A stretch of DNA of 64,000 nucleotides from Cymodocea nodosa (Eukaryota; Streptophyta; Magnoliopsida; Alismatales; Cymodoceaceae): assembly GCA_036874045.1 (NCBI GenBank), contig CM072343.1, positions 5,228,001 to 5,292,000 on the forward strand, written 5' to 3'. Position numbers and translations under genes: made by a program. Each line of letters opens with the position of its first letter. The stretch's first letter is position 1. Of the stretch, positions 34,772-46,960 are shown in pieces. The notes under the pieces are model-generated. The model was not told the DNA's origin, did not search any database, and worked only from the letters and a program-made list of their open reading frames with translations.

Positions 34772-35728
34772 TGTTAGAACCCGAGTATTTTGATAATGCA
34801 AAACCTATGTGAGAAAACATATTGTATTTCACAATTAAGTTAGTGCAGCTTTAGATCAGAAGGTAGATAGAACAAATTCCAAGCAACACAAATAGATGGA
34901 GAAAGTTCCAGAAGATACTACTTTAAAACTACAGGAAAATTGGACAGTTACAGGTCTAAGTATCCGAAGAGTAAAACAGCAACAAGTCCATCAGACAGTT
35001 AGAAGGATAACTATTCGATTTTACAAAGCCTTCGGAGAGTTATTTAATTAGACAGTTAAGTTGGTTGAATGATCGGAGAGTTATGGAGTTAACAATCTGA
35101 AAGAAAAAGGAAAATCAGAAAGTTAGAAAGACTAACTATCTGAAACTTAAGTCATTCAATTAACCACGTGCAGAAATACAAAACAGAATCTTAAAGGACT
35201 TTTCAAAGAGTTAGATAACTATTCGAGTTTTTCGAAGAGTTACAGGTATAACTTTTCGGAACTTAAGTCATCTTATTACGCATGTGCAGAATAGAGAAGC
35301 TAGCAGTTGAAAGCTTAAAAGGGAAAATCGGAGAGTTAGATAACTATCCGAAATTTCAAGAGAGTTTTGGTAAGTTACAATTTAACTATCCGAAACTTAA
35401 GTTATTGAAATTGCCACGTGTAGAATTCCAGACAGAAGCTCATATAAGTTTTCGGAGAGTTAGAAAGATAACTATCCGAAATTTCAAAAGAGTTTTGGTG
35501 AGTTACAGTTTAACCATCTGAAACTTAAGTTAGTGAATTTCCCACGTGTAGAAATCCAAACAGATGCTCAAATGGTTTTTCGGAGAGTTAGAAAGATAAC
35601 TATCCGAAAGATAGGAAGGTTTCAGTGAGTTACATTATTAAGTATTCGAAACTTAAGTTATGCTTTTATGCACGTGCAGATTAGAAAGGACACCTATCAG
35701 AGAATTAAAAGAAATGTCAGAGAGTTAC
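34772..35728 (+). repeat. 3' LTR of Cc, part before G3
   Basis: It begins TGTTAGAACCCGAG. It matches 27852 to about 28840, including the dyad/G-box modules (G-boxes at about 35165, 35416, 35542, 35671). It has one fewer short dyad unit than the 5' LTR near 28290-28350. The last five bases (35724-35728, GTTAC) are one arm of the G3 target-site duplication. Confidence 0.9.
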
Positions 35729-37357
35729 TGTTTGGATTAAAATGTTGCATATTTTTATAGGATCTTATTGGTTAAATATATTTACATGAGATTTATTAAA
35801 GTCATATTATGCATTTATTTCATTATTTAACCAATAAGAACCAATCCCCATTTTATACAGTTAAAAGTAGGAAATTATTTCAAACATGCATCATTTATGA
35901 ATTTTATGGATGACTTGATATTTTGATGTATTTATTGTTGTGAAAAGTTTATAATTCAATTGAAGATTATAGAAATTGAAGATTGGAGAAACAAAATCAA
36001 GTGGGATTTAATCCCAATCGTTGAATCAAAGATGGATCTCCAAACTTGGAAACTCTCTCTATAAAAGAGAGTGATGCACGTCTAGGTCTTCTCTCTTGGA
36101 GTTTTTGTTTTCCACCTCCAACACCACCAGCCGTCACCCCCTCTTGGAGCTCCACGTCTTGAAGCAAGGAAGGAGAACGCTGGTCATTCCACCACATCTC
36201 TTCAACTCGGATCTCATCATCTTCATTCCACAAGTCATCTCCAACGTGAAAGCCTTCATCCCACATCTTGGAGGAGGGACGTCCACCACTACAAGGGTTC
36301 TCTTCTTCATTTGTGAGGTTCCACAAATCGTTTCTCCCCTTTCCCCTCTTCCTTGGCTTTAGATGTATCACTTTTTATCATGTTTCATGTAGGTAGTTAT
36401 TTATGTTCTTAGTTTTCATTGTAATAGGGTAAAAGTAGAAAACGGATTCGTTGTTGTTTGCTTGTTCCTTTTTGAATCTGTGAATCTTTGTTCTTTTCAT
36501 CTGAAAATCATAAAAACAGGTGCTATTATTGATATATATTCATATATTGTTGTTTATTGATGTTGAAATCCGGATATTACATTCTGTTATACATGAAACA
36601 ACATAGAATTCGTTGAAGGTTGTGCATGTTGTTTGCAGATTTGTAGTTTTGTTGCTCTGTTATTATTCCGAGAGTTCATATGCATTCTGGAGCGATTCTG
36701 TTTAATTGAAAATTCTGAAAAAAAATCTTAATCGTGATATTATAAGTCTTCTGTGATTCTGTAAAATTTCATAGCAATCCGAGAAGATTTGTTTCCATTT
36801 TGAAGCTATAACTCTATCGAGCACAGAATTCGGTCTGAGACTCTTTTGTCGTAATTGTAACGTGTTTTTCTCACAACTCAGATGGCATAAAAATTCTAAT
36901 AAATATTTCATTAATATCTATATTCTATCTATTTTGCAACGCATCTGATTTTGTAATTTTTGGTTGAGTAATTCTGGATTTATAAGGTTTTTAAGATACT
37001 ATTGTTAACGCGCAGAAGTTTCCAATTTTATGCATCATTTTGAATCCCCGAATTTTCAGTCATACCATTCGTGCGTTTTTAAGTGTGAAAATTTTCATCT
37101 GAAGTCCACATTAAAAGATCTGATTGAGATTAAATTTTCAGTCTAATCTGTTGATTGGTCGATAAATTAAAAATCTGTGGACTTACCTTTCTTGTAGTCT
37201 AATCTATTTTTGGAAAGTATTTGCTTACCATATTATTGTAATTAGAATCCTAGATTATCCCCATTTCTCTATGGTTCAACCCATACTTGTCGACGTACTT
37301 CATTAGATGCCGTGCACTTGCAGTTTATAAATTTAAAACTTCTAAAATATCCAAACA
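35729..37357 (+). repeat. 5' LTR of G3 (1629 bp)
   Basis: It runs from TGTTTGGATTAAAATG to ...AAAATATCCAAACA. A TATA-like box TATAAAAG lies at 36060-36067. It is followed by a more GC-rich stretch (36090-36360) that probably is the R/early transcribed region. None of the dyad arrays seen in the other LTRs is present. Confidence 0.92.
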
Positions 37358-37363
37358 AATTTT

Positions 37364-37380
37364 TGGCACCGTTACCGAGG
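37364..37380 (+). other. Primer-binding site of G3, tRNA-Asp type
   Basis: TGGCACCGTTACCGAGG lies six bases after the LTR end and resembles the tRNA-Asp 3' complement TGGCGCCGTTGCCGGGG, as in G1. Confidence 0.87.
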
Positions 37381-37470
37381 AATTGGCACGGTATAATCTA
37401 GGTTTTAATTTTTTAGATTAGACTTGAGCCTTTTAGGTGTTTTGGTTGTGCATCTTCAAAGGAGATAATT

Positions 37471-38225
37471 ATGGAAAATAATTTCTATGCCTTTGGAGAT
37501 GAATGTTCTCTATATTGTGACTTATGTCATGTAGAGGGGCATACCACAACCAATTGCATTTTTTATTATTATCCACCTCAACCATCAGAAAATGTTAAAC
37601 AATGTAATAAATGTTTAATGTTAGGACATAATGAAGAAGAATGTTTACAAAACCCTGAAGATGAAATAGCAAAAGCCATTAATTCAATTAATTACTATCA
37701 CGAAGAAAATGAATGTCAAAATTATTATACTCAACCAACTATTTATGAACAACCAATTGAGGAAAAAGAATTTAAAATTATGAGTGAGGTGCAAGCCTTA
37801 GGTAAACAAATTGAAGATCTAGCTAGGATGGTAGAAGAATGAGGTTATGAGATAAATCCATCTATAGGATTAGAGGAGTCTTCAACCCAACCTAGTGAAG
37901 AGGTAGAGCACCAATTTCAAATTAATATAGAAAGAGAACGAGAGGATAATTCAAAAAAATTTGTAACAATTGAAGAAAATAATGAAAATAGTGGGAAAAA
38001 TTTAAGTGAAGAAAGTGACTTAGTAGATGCTTATGTAACACTTAGATCAGGTAATGTCACTCATAAGACCCCACCCATAAGAGAAGAAAATGAAATAATT
38101 AGACAAGAAGAAGAAAATAAGGAAAATGAAAATATTGAAGATCAACATAGTAACTTAGATGGAGAGGGAGTAGACTTAGAACCTAAAGAAAATCATTTAG
38201 AACCTACTCAATCATTGATAGGTTA
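37471..38225 (+). pseudogene. G3 ORF1: double zinc-knuckle gag-like protein
   Basis: The ATG at 37471 starts a protein with two zinc knuckles, CDLCHVEGHTTTNC and CNKCLMLGHNEEEC, within the first 60 residues. An acidic, coiled-coil-like and Glu/Asn-rich tail follows to about 38225. The capsid-type gag domain that should precede the zinc knuckles is absent, as in ORF1 of G1. This supports ORF1 as a short, capsid-free nucleocapsid-like protein in this lineage. Confidence 0.65.
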
Positions 38226-38276
38226 AAATCAAATGAAAATATAAAAAATGAAGACATTGAAAGAATTTTTAAACAG

Positions 38277-40718
38277 GTGCAAGTTAATATACCTCTCCTT
38301 GATTTATTAAAACAAATGCCTAACTGTGCTAAATTTCTTAAGGGGTGGTGCACTAAGAAGAGAACCAGGAAAGTCATTAAGAGAGCCTTTCTGGCTCAAA
38401 AAGCTGGTTCTCCTTTTAAGTTAGATGATCCAGGTACTCCTTTGATTTCTTGTATTATTGGGGATAAAACATTAGATAAAGCTCTCATAGATTTGGGAGC
38501 TGGAATTAATGTCATGCCTAGTAGTGTTTTTGAATCCCTAGGATTAGAGGGCCTGGTGAAAACCAAAACCATTGTACAATTAGCTGATAGGTCTTTAAGA
38601 TACCCTCGAGGGAAGATCGAGGATGTCTTAATTAGGATTAGAGATTGTATTTACCCTATAGATTTTTTAGTTTTAGAAACCTGTAATTCTCTACATAAGT
38701 CTGATTTTATTCCTCTTATTTTGGGTAGACCATTTTTGGCCACTGCTGAGGCAGTGATTAATTGTAAGTCAGGTGTCATGAGGTTGACTTATGGAGATAA
38801 GAGAATTGAGTTGAATGTTTTCCATCCTAAAGGAGGAACAAGTGAGGAGCATAAAGATGATGAAGTGAGTGCACATATGCTCCAATTTTTTGAAGATGAA
38901 GAGGATGGAATGGATGAACTTGTGCAGGTAAAGATGATGAATGTTTTAAATGAATCAAACTCAGGAATGAGATATAAAGATGATGAAGTTGAGATCATTG
39001 GAGGAGAGGATGAGGAGAGCCAAGTTTGGGAACTCCCCACCAATAGTCCACATGAACTCCCAACTTTAGAAGCTCCTTCATTAGAGTTGAAACATTTACC
39101 TGATAACTTGAAATATGGATTTTTAGGAGAACATGAAACTTTTCCAGTGATTATTGCAAATGACTTGTCTAGAGAACAAGAGCTGAGTTTGTTAGATTTG
39201 CTGAGGGAATTTAAAGAAGTCATTGGTTGGACTATGGTAGATATCAAAGGTATAAGTCCTGCTATCTATCAACATAGAATTTATTTGGAAGATAATTTTG
39301 TGCCCTCTCGTGAGTTTCAAAGGAGATTAAACCCTAACATACGAGAGGTAGTTAAAAAAGAAATAATTAAATTTTTGGATAATGATATCATCTACCCAAT
39401 CTCTGATAGTACTTGGGTCAGTCCTATTCAGGTTGTCCCTAAGAAATCTAGAGTGACGGTAGAAGCAAATGATAAGAACGAGCTCATCCCTGTGAGTAAG
39501 CAAACTGGTTGGCGTGTGTGCATTGATTATAGGAAGCTCAATGCTGCCACCAGGAAGGATCATTTCCCATTGCCCTTTATTGATCAAATGTTAGAAAGAT
39601 TAGCAGGGCAAAAATATTATTGCTTTCTTGATGGATACTCGGGTTATAATCAAATTGCTGTGGCACCTGAAGACCAAGAGAAGACAACCTTCACATGCCC
39701 TTTTGGAATGTTTGCATATAGGCGAATGCCTTTTGGACTTTGTAATGCACCAGCAACTTTCCAAAGGTGCATGATGGGCATTTTTAATGAAATGACTGAG
39801 AGTTGTCTTGAGATTTTCATGGATGATTTTTCTGTTTTTGGATCTTCATATGATGAATGTTTGAAAAATTTAAGAACAGTGCTAGAAAGATGCAAATTGA
39901 AGAAGTTGGTCTTAAATTGGGAAAAGTGTCATTTCATGGTCCAAAGTGGAATTGTGTTGGGACACGTGGTCTCTAAGAAAGGATTGGAAGTAGATAAGGA
40001 AAAAGTGGAATTAATTGCCAATTTACCTGAGCCCAAAATAGTTAAAAATATAAGATCTTTTCTAGGCCATGCTAGATTTTACAAGAGGTTCATTAAGGAT
40101 TTTAGCAAGATAGCTAGACCCTTAACGAACTTGTTAAAAGATGTCCCATTTTTGTTCAACCAAGAGTGCAAGGAAGCATTTTATAAGATTAAGAATCAAC
40201 TTGTATCATCCCCTATTGTCCAATCTTCTAATTGGGCATATCCTTTTGAGGTTATGTGTGATGCTTCTGATTTTGTAGTAGGGGCTATTTTGGGACAAAA
40301 GATTGATAAGCTTCCATATGTAATTTGTTATGCCAGCAAAACCCTCAATGATGCTCAGCTCAATTATGCAATCATTGAGAAAGAACTTTTGGCTGTTGTA
40401 TTTGCTTTGGAGAAATTTAGGTCATATCTGATTGGAGCCAAAGTAATTCTGTATACAGATCATGCAGCATTAAAGTATTTGTTGGCAAAGAAGGATGCCA
40501 AATCATGTTTGATGAGATGGATTTTATTACTGCAAGAATTTGATATTGAAATCAAAGACAAGAAAGGATGTGAAAATGTTGTAGCTGATCATTTATCCAG
40601 ACTACAGTTATCACCCTCAAATTCAGAAGTTGGAGAGTCATTTCCTGATGAGCAAGTTTTAATGGTTAATGTCGTCCCATGGTTTGCAGATATTGTTAAT
40701 TATTTAGTCATGGAATAG
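38277..40718 (+). pseudogene. G3 pol: protease, reverse transcriptase, RNase H
   Basis: An uninterrupted stretch of 813 codons. Protease block LIDLGAGINVMPSSVFESLG is near residue 70-90 and LGRPFLATAEAVINC near residue 150-165. RT covers about residues 335-610, with VCIDYRKLNAATRKDHFPLP, MPFGLCNAPATFQRCM and the catalytic FMDDFSVFGSSYDECL. RNase H covers about residues 650-780, with [32 protein letters not shown] and YTDHAALKYLLAKKD. The signature is Athila-type. It continues into integrase downstream. Confidence 0.92.
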
Positions 40719-41978
40719 ATGCCACATGATTGGACAAGGCAGGATAGGAAGATCTTCTTGTCTCGAGTCAAGTATTTTTACTGGGATGATCCTTATTTGT
40801 TTAAGCAATGCCTAGACTTGATCTTGAGACGTTGCATCCCTAACAATGAGGTTAGGAGTGTTCTTTCCTTTTGCCATGACCAAACATGTGAGGGACATTT
40901 CGGCTCTGGGAAGACTGTTGCCAAGGTGTTGCAGTGTGGATTTTACTGGCCAACTTTATTCAAGGATGCACATCAATATTGTATAAGTTGTGCCAGATGT
41001 CAATAACTGGGAAAAATTTCAAAGAGGAACATGATGCCTCTCAACCCCATTATTATAGTTGAAGTATTTGATGTTTGGGGGATTGACTTCATGGGCCCAT
41101 TTCCCATTTCAGTAGGATATCTTTATGTGTTGTTGGCAGTTACTTATGTTTCCAAGTGGATTGAAGCTATCCCTATCAGAACTAATGATAACAAGGTAGT
41201 TGTGAAATTTGTAAGAAATAATATTATATCAAGGTTTGGTATGCCTCGAGCCATTATAAGTGATAGGGGCACACATTTCTGCAACAAAAGTTTTGTGGCT
41301 TTAATGAGAAAATATGGAATTGTGCATAAAATTGCTACCCCTTATCACCCCTAAACGTGTGGTCAATTTGAGAGTGCTAATAAACAAATTAAGACAATTT
41401 TGGAAAAGATGGTTAACCACACAAGAAGGGATTGGGCAGATAAGTTAGTGGATGCACTATGGGCATACCGAACTGCTTACAAGACTACCCTTGGAATGAC
41501 CCCCTATAGAATGGTATATGGGAAAGCTTGTCACTTGCCGGCAGAATTGGAGCATAAAGCTTTTTGGGCTATAAAGAAACTCAATTTGGATTTAGAAGTA
41601 GCTAGCCCACTTAGGAAGTTTCAATTGGTAGAATTAGAGGAGATAAGGGATGAAGCTTATGTAACAACTATCTCAGGGAAAGAGAAAATGAAAGCTATTC
41701 ATGATAAAAAGATAAGTAAGAAATCATTTGTCCCTAGACAAGATGTTTGGTTGTATATGTCTTGGCTTCATACTCATCCTGGTAAGTTAAGATCTCGTTG
41801 GGCTGGGCCTTTTGTGGTGCATAAGGTATATCCTTATGGTTCCGTAGATATCAAGAATCCTAAAGACCACACCATTTTCAAAGTTAATGGACAAAGGCTC
41901 AAACCTATTCTGAAGACACCTGCTGGTATTGATTTCAAAGCTAGAGAGGAGAATTTGCAAGAACCTCAATATGAATAA
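40719..41978 (+). pseudogene. G3 pol: integrase
   Basis: The zinc module spans about 40868-41005 ([19 protein letters not shown] ... CISCARCQ). The catalytic core starts at [13 protein letters not shown] (about 41063) and includes [15 protein letters not shown] and [19 protein letters not shown]. The C-terminal half (41400-41978) has [20 protein letters not shown] and the [20 protein letters not shown] block. Continuous with RT-RNase H, with a small number of interruptions. Confidence 0.88.
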
Positions 41979-43965
41979 ATGGAATAGTAGATTTTGTTTT
42001 TCTTTTCCTTTTATCTTTGTTTTGTGTGTCTTCTTTTAGTTTGTTTCATTATCTTAGTTTAGTTTAGTAGTTAGAAGTTTTATTTTATTCTACTCTTTTG
42101 TTGTCTATTTTTCTTATCTATGGTATTGTGGAGTGTGATCTTATTTTATGGAGATTATCTGATGTGCATTATTGTTATAATTGTTGTTTCATTACTGAAG
42201 TTCATGTTTATTATTTCATGTGCTAAAATACTTATTATTGTTTTATCATAACTGTTGCTTATCCACATGTAGCTCTTGTAGAAGTTTTTCACATGTTTAA
42301 CACATGGAGACTACAAAAGCTAGGAAGAACCGTCAATCAAAAGGGAAAACAAAGCAACAAGCACAACCAGCAAAAGTAACATGGGTAGAAAAAGGAAAAG
42401 CTCCTATCACCGCAACACAACCATCTACAAGTGCAAGAAATTCCAATGGCAAACAAAGATGAAGAGCCAAAGATGACGAATGCGAAACCACGAAAGAAGA
42501 TGGATGCGGAAATTCAACGCTTTATTGATCAAATTGATCAGGGTTTTTCTTTCTTTGCTTAGCATATAATTTAATGATGCATGAATAAGACAACATGTAG
42601 TAGGCTGAAACAATTATTTCATTATAGATTATGTTGCATTATCTTCAACTTATAACCTTTAGTACATGCCTTATATGTAATTTTCAAGATATTTTTCTAA
42701 CAAGAATTCCATGCAGGCATCACAGGTATGGAATAGGGTTTGACTTTAAGTGACTTCAATCAGGTATGATATCTATATCTCCTCTTTTATATTACATTGA
42801 GGACAATGTCAGATTTAAGTATGGGGGGAAGGTGAATTTCATTTCATTACAATTGCTTTGATAGGCTCATATTTTAAAATTTTAGATGCATGATTTTATT
42901 GTATTTTTACTTGAAAAACACACTTGATGAGATTGTCTATTCAGTTGTCACTATTAGATTTTATGGGACAACCCCATTTCCTTTTGAGTGGTGAGACTCC
43001 AGGACCAAAAACCATAGGACTTAATAGTGATGTTCTCCAAAAAAGATGAGTTTAAGCTATTTGTGTTTTGAGTTGAGTCTTCCTGGTCACTTGAACTTAT
43101 GCCTTGTTATTTTTATACATCTTTTCTAAGTGATCCTTAAGTCGAGTACCACCATAATCAGGTTATTCATTACATGACCTTTGGTGAGATATTTAGGACC
43201 ATCCCAAACTTCTACGAGATTTTGAAGGATGTGTTTAGGAAAACACCTAAGTTATCACATTTGGCGTGCTAAGGAGTTTCTTAGGGTAGGTTAGGCTTAA
43301 TGGTGAAATAAGGTGTTTGATACCATTGGAAAATTATATTGTTGAAAAAAAAAAAAAAAAGGAAGAAGAAAAAAAATAGGCCAAAGTGGCCCCAAAAAAA
43401 AAAAAAAAAAAAAAGAATTTTAAATGAAAAGAAAAAAAGAAAAGTAAAAAAAAAAGGAAAAAGAGATTTCAATGTAGAAAGGGGGCTTGGAGACATATGG
43501 GATGTGAGGAAGTAGTGGGCTTTCTCAAGAGTCTAGCTTCTTTTATTTTCTTGAGAGTGGGTTGATTAGAGCACGCTATGATGTGATACTTTGGTTGTTC
43601 ATTCTAAGCATTTTCTGACTTATCTCATTTGAAGGGAAGGAGTTAATCACTACCATATATTTCTTTCATTTGATTCATTATCATATTGTTATACAATGAA
43701 ATTTTTCTTGAGTAGTGAGGGTGTGAATACTTTTTGTTCAAGGCAAAATAGTTCTTGTGGACAGGTGACTTCTCATTCCAATAGTGTAAACTTGTTGAAA
43801 CTGGAGGACATTGTGAGAGATTGTGATATTAGTTTAAGCCACCACCATGCCCAACGAGTTCAATAGTGACAAGTGAACAGAATAATTTTTCGTGTGATTT
43901 CAAGTTCTTGATTTTTAGTTGTTTTTATTACTCGGGACGAGTAAAAGTTTAAGCATGGGGGAGTT
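41979..43965 (+). other. G3 3' region: short ORF remnant, A-rich tract and polypurine tract
   Basis: A basic ORF remnant (METTKARKNRQSKGKTKQQA) begins at 42305 and runs for roughly 50-80 codons. The Athila landmark CATTGAGGACAATG with TATGGGGGGAAGG is at about 42793-42832. An A/purine-rich low-complexity stretch covers 43343-43465. The tract AAGCATGGGGGAG (43951-43963) abuts the 3' LTR. The accessory genes of G1 are absent. Confidence 0.75.
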
Positions 43966-45593
43966 TGTTTGGATTAAAATGTTGTATATTTTTATAGGAT
44001 CTTATTGGTTAAATATATTTACATCAGATTTATTAAAGTCATATTATGCATTTATTTCATTATTTAACCAATAAGAACCAATCCCCATTTTATATAGTTA
44101 AAAGTAGGAAATTATTTCAAACATGCATCATTTATGAATTTTATGGATGACTTGATATTTTGATGTATTTATTGTTGTGAAAAGTTTATAATTCAATTGA
44201 AGATCATAGAAATTGAAGATTGGAGAAAGAAAATCAAGTGGGATTTAATCCCAATCGTTGAATCAAAGATGGATCTCCAAACTTGGAAACTCTCTCTATA
44301 AAAGAGAGTGATGCACGTCTAGGTCTTCTCTCTTGGAGTTTTTGTTTTCCACCTCTAACACCATCAGCCGTCACCCCCTCTTGGAGCTCCACGTCTTGAA
44401 GCAAGGAAGGAGAACACCGGTCATTCCACCACATCTCTTCAACTCGGATCTCATCATCTTCATTCCACAAGTCATCTCCAATGTGAAAGCCTTCATCCCA
44501 CATCTTGGAGGAGGGACGTCCACCACTACAAGGGTTCTCTTCTTCATTTGTGAGGTTCCACAAATCATTTCTCCCCTTTCCCCTCTTCCTTGGCTTCAGA
44601 TGTATCACTTTTTATCATGTTTCACGTAGGTAGTTATTTATGTTCTTAGTTTTCATTGTAATAGGGTAAAAGTAGAAAACAGATTTGTTGTTGTTTGTTT
44701 GTTCCTTTTTGAATCCGTGAATCTTTATTCTTTTCATATGAAAATCATAAAAATAGGTGCTATTATTGATATATATTCATATATTGTTGTTTATTGATGT
44801 TGAAATCTAGATATTACATTCTGTTATGCATGAAACAACATAGAATTCGTTGAAGGTTGGGCATGTTGTTTGCAGATTTGCAGTTTTGTTGCTCTATTAT
44901 TATTCTAAGAGTTCATATGCATTCTGGAGCGATTCTGTTTAACTGAAAATTCTGAAAAAAAATCTTAATCGTGCTATTATAAGTCTTCTGTGATTCTGTA
45001 AAATTTCATAGCAATCCGAGAAGATTTGTTTCCATTTTGAAGCTATAACTCTATCGAGCACAGAATTCGGTCTGAGACTCTTTTGTCGTGATTGTAACGT
45101 GTTTTTCTCACAACTCACATGACATAAAAATTCTAATAAATATTTCATTAATATCTACATTCTGTTTATTTTGCAACGCATCTGATTTTTAATTTTTGGT
45201 TGAGTAATTTGGGATTTATAAGGTTTTTAAGATACTATTGTTAACGCGTAGAAGTTTCCAATTTTATGCATCATTTTGAATCCCCGAATTTTCAGTCATA
45301 CCATTCGTGCGTTTTTAAGTGTGAAAATTTTTATCTGAAGTTCACATTAACAGATCTGATTGAGATTAAATTTTCAGTCTAATCTATTCATTGGTCTATA
45401 AATTAAAAATCTGTAGACTTACCTTTCTTATAGTCTAATCTATTTTTGGAAAGTATTTGCTTACCATATTCTTGTAATTAGAATCCTAGAATATCCCCAT
45501 TTCTCTATGGTTCGACCCGTACTTGCCGACGTACTTCATTGGACGCCATGCACTTGCGATTTATAAATTTAAAACTTCTAAAATATCCAAACA
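43966..45593 (+). repeat. 3' LTR of G3 (1628 bp)
   Basis: Matches 35729-37357 end to end, with TATA-like TATAAAAG at 44297-44304. It is followed by GTTAC (45594-45598), the right arm of the target-site duplication. Confidence 0.92.
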
Positions 45594-45598
45594 GTTAC

Positions 45599-46460
45599 AG
45601 TAGTTAACTATCTGAAAGTTAGGAGCTCTTTTTAGTAAGTTAAATATAAGACTCCGAACTCTTGACATTACACGTGAGCAACTTAAAATCTCACTTGACT
45701 TAGATAACATGATATGAGTAATGAATCGATAAGTTATGGATGCATTTCGGCAAGTTATTTTTATAACCATCCGAAAACCTGAGATTATTGGAAGGTTACT
45801 TTCTGAACATCAGATAGAACGGTAACTTACCATATTTAGGTCTAATTATTTACCAAGTACAGCAGAATACATCTGTTGAAAGAAAAAATATGATCATTAT
45901 ACCTTTGGTATAAATATGAGGAGTTTAAGAGAGGAAAATATAGAGATAACATATATACCACATATAGTGAGCTACACTCCAATTCCAATTACACTCAAGT
46001 CTGTAAATAGTGAAGCATATTCTAAAGATCTACTACAGAAAAAGCTATGTGCGCCAAAACTCTAATTGAAAGACTCAAGTTGTTGGTTCGTGGCTTCAAC
46101 CTGAAAGCTACATTCAGTTGTTGGTTTGAGTTTCGACCTGAAAACTCTAGAGGTTGGTTTATTGAAGTTTATACCTGAAAACTTCTGTGTTGTTGGTTCT
46201 TGCTTTGACCTGAAAGCAAGTGTGTAAGTGTTGAAACACTTAGTGAAGCCCAAGTGAATCTTGGGGGTGGACTAGCCAAGTTGGTGAACCACCTAAAACT
46301 TGCTGTGTGTTATCTCTCTTTACTGCTTTGCATTCGTTTAGTTTCATCTCATTTCATTTCTATTGAATCAGTTGATTCAACAATCAAAAGATTATAAAAA
46401 AAAAATATTGCACACATTCACCATTCACCCCCACCTCTGGTGAGTCTACCGATCCTAACA
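45599..46460 (+). repeat. 3' LTR of Cc, part after G3
   Basis: Continues the Cc LTR exactly where it broke off at 35728, matching about 28841-29697. It has a TATA-like TATAAATAT at 45909-45917 and the end ...GATCCTAACA. GTAAC (46461-46465), the right arm of the Cc duplication, follows. Confidence 0.92.
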
Positions 46461-46465
46461 GTAAC

Positions 46466-46960
46466 TACCACCCTTTCTAATGGTCTAGGTGGTCGAATTG
46501 AAGGTCCTACTTGTTCTACTATTGCTATCGATATTTCAACTTCTTCTCTTAGTTGTTGTTGATGTGAAGGTTCTAACTACTACTCTTGTTCTTTAGACAT
46601 TTTCAGCTTGTTCTTTTTCTTGTTGAACAGCCACTTTTGCAGCTATCTTTCTTATAAACCATAGTCGTGATTTCCTTCTTATAAGTTCTAGGGCAACTTC
46701 ATTATGGCGTCTGATTTTTCTTTCTCTATTTACAGTAGTTTCAGTTGCAACTCGTATTCTTGTTTCCATAATTGTAGGTATTCTAACATTTAAATCTACG
46801 AGCCTTCTTCTAAAAAGGAAGAGATCATCCTCTACCTTTCAAGTTGCTTCTCTATAGTGGTGTTTCTAATCTTCTACCTTGAATGTCATTCCTCTAGTTG
46901 TTTGAGGAATTCTATAGTGTTGATTGAGTCTTAGAAGTCTGGTGTCATCTTGACCTTCGT
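46466..46960 (-). pseudogene. G2: PF20167-type ORF, N-terminal part
   Basis: The minus-strand reading matches G1 9331-9800: a MTPDF-like start, then TRIRVATETTVNRERKIRRH-type and ALELIRRKSRLWF-like segments. It continues the ORF part at 26077-27846 on the other side of Cc. Broken. Confidence 0.7.

Larger units (their letters stand above)
35729..45593 (+). mobile_element. G3: young Ty3/gypsy (Athila-type) element inside the 3' LTR of Cc
   Basis: It has LTRs of 1629 and 1628 bp (35729-37357 and 43966-45593), a primer site at 37364-37380, a zinc-knuckle ORF, near-complete pol (38277-41978) and a polypurine tract. Target duplication GTTAC lies at 35724-35728 and 45594-45598. LTR differences by eye are about 3%, mostly transitions, suggesting about one million years at usual plant rates. 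Pol has about three interruptions. No capsid-type gag, PF20167-type or F-box-like gene is present. The overall structure is otherwise tidy. Confidence 0.92.
27852..46460 (+). mobile_element. Cc: Ty1/copia (SIRE/Maximus-like) element, carrying G3 in its 3' LTR
   Basis: The element has a 5' LTR (27852-29697), an initiator-Met primer site (29700-29714), gag, protease-integrase-RT-RNase H (to 34377), polypurine tracts and a 3' LTR (34772-35728 plus 45599-46460). G3 splits the 3' LTR. Target duplication GTAAC on both sides. Without G3 the element is about 8.7 kb. No PF20167-type ORF is present, unlike Ca, Cb and Cd. The two LTRs differ by about 10% in their first ~170 bases, so it is several million years old. 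Broken, with roughly ten interruptions. Confidence 0.92.

Noticed and set aside
35997-36371. Overlapping ORFs on both strands at 35997-36371, repeated at 44234-44629, as a conserved gene pair
   Set aside because: The two places are the same part of the two G3 LTRs just after the TATA-like box. They are repeat copies, not independent conservation, and no domain is visible. The open frames follow from the higher GC of this stretch.
43343-43465. A/purine-rich tract in G3 as a matrix-attachment or functional element
   Set aside because: It is plain low-complexity sequence, common in the 3' region of Athila-type elements, and nothing else supports a function.
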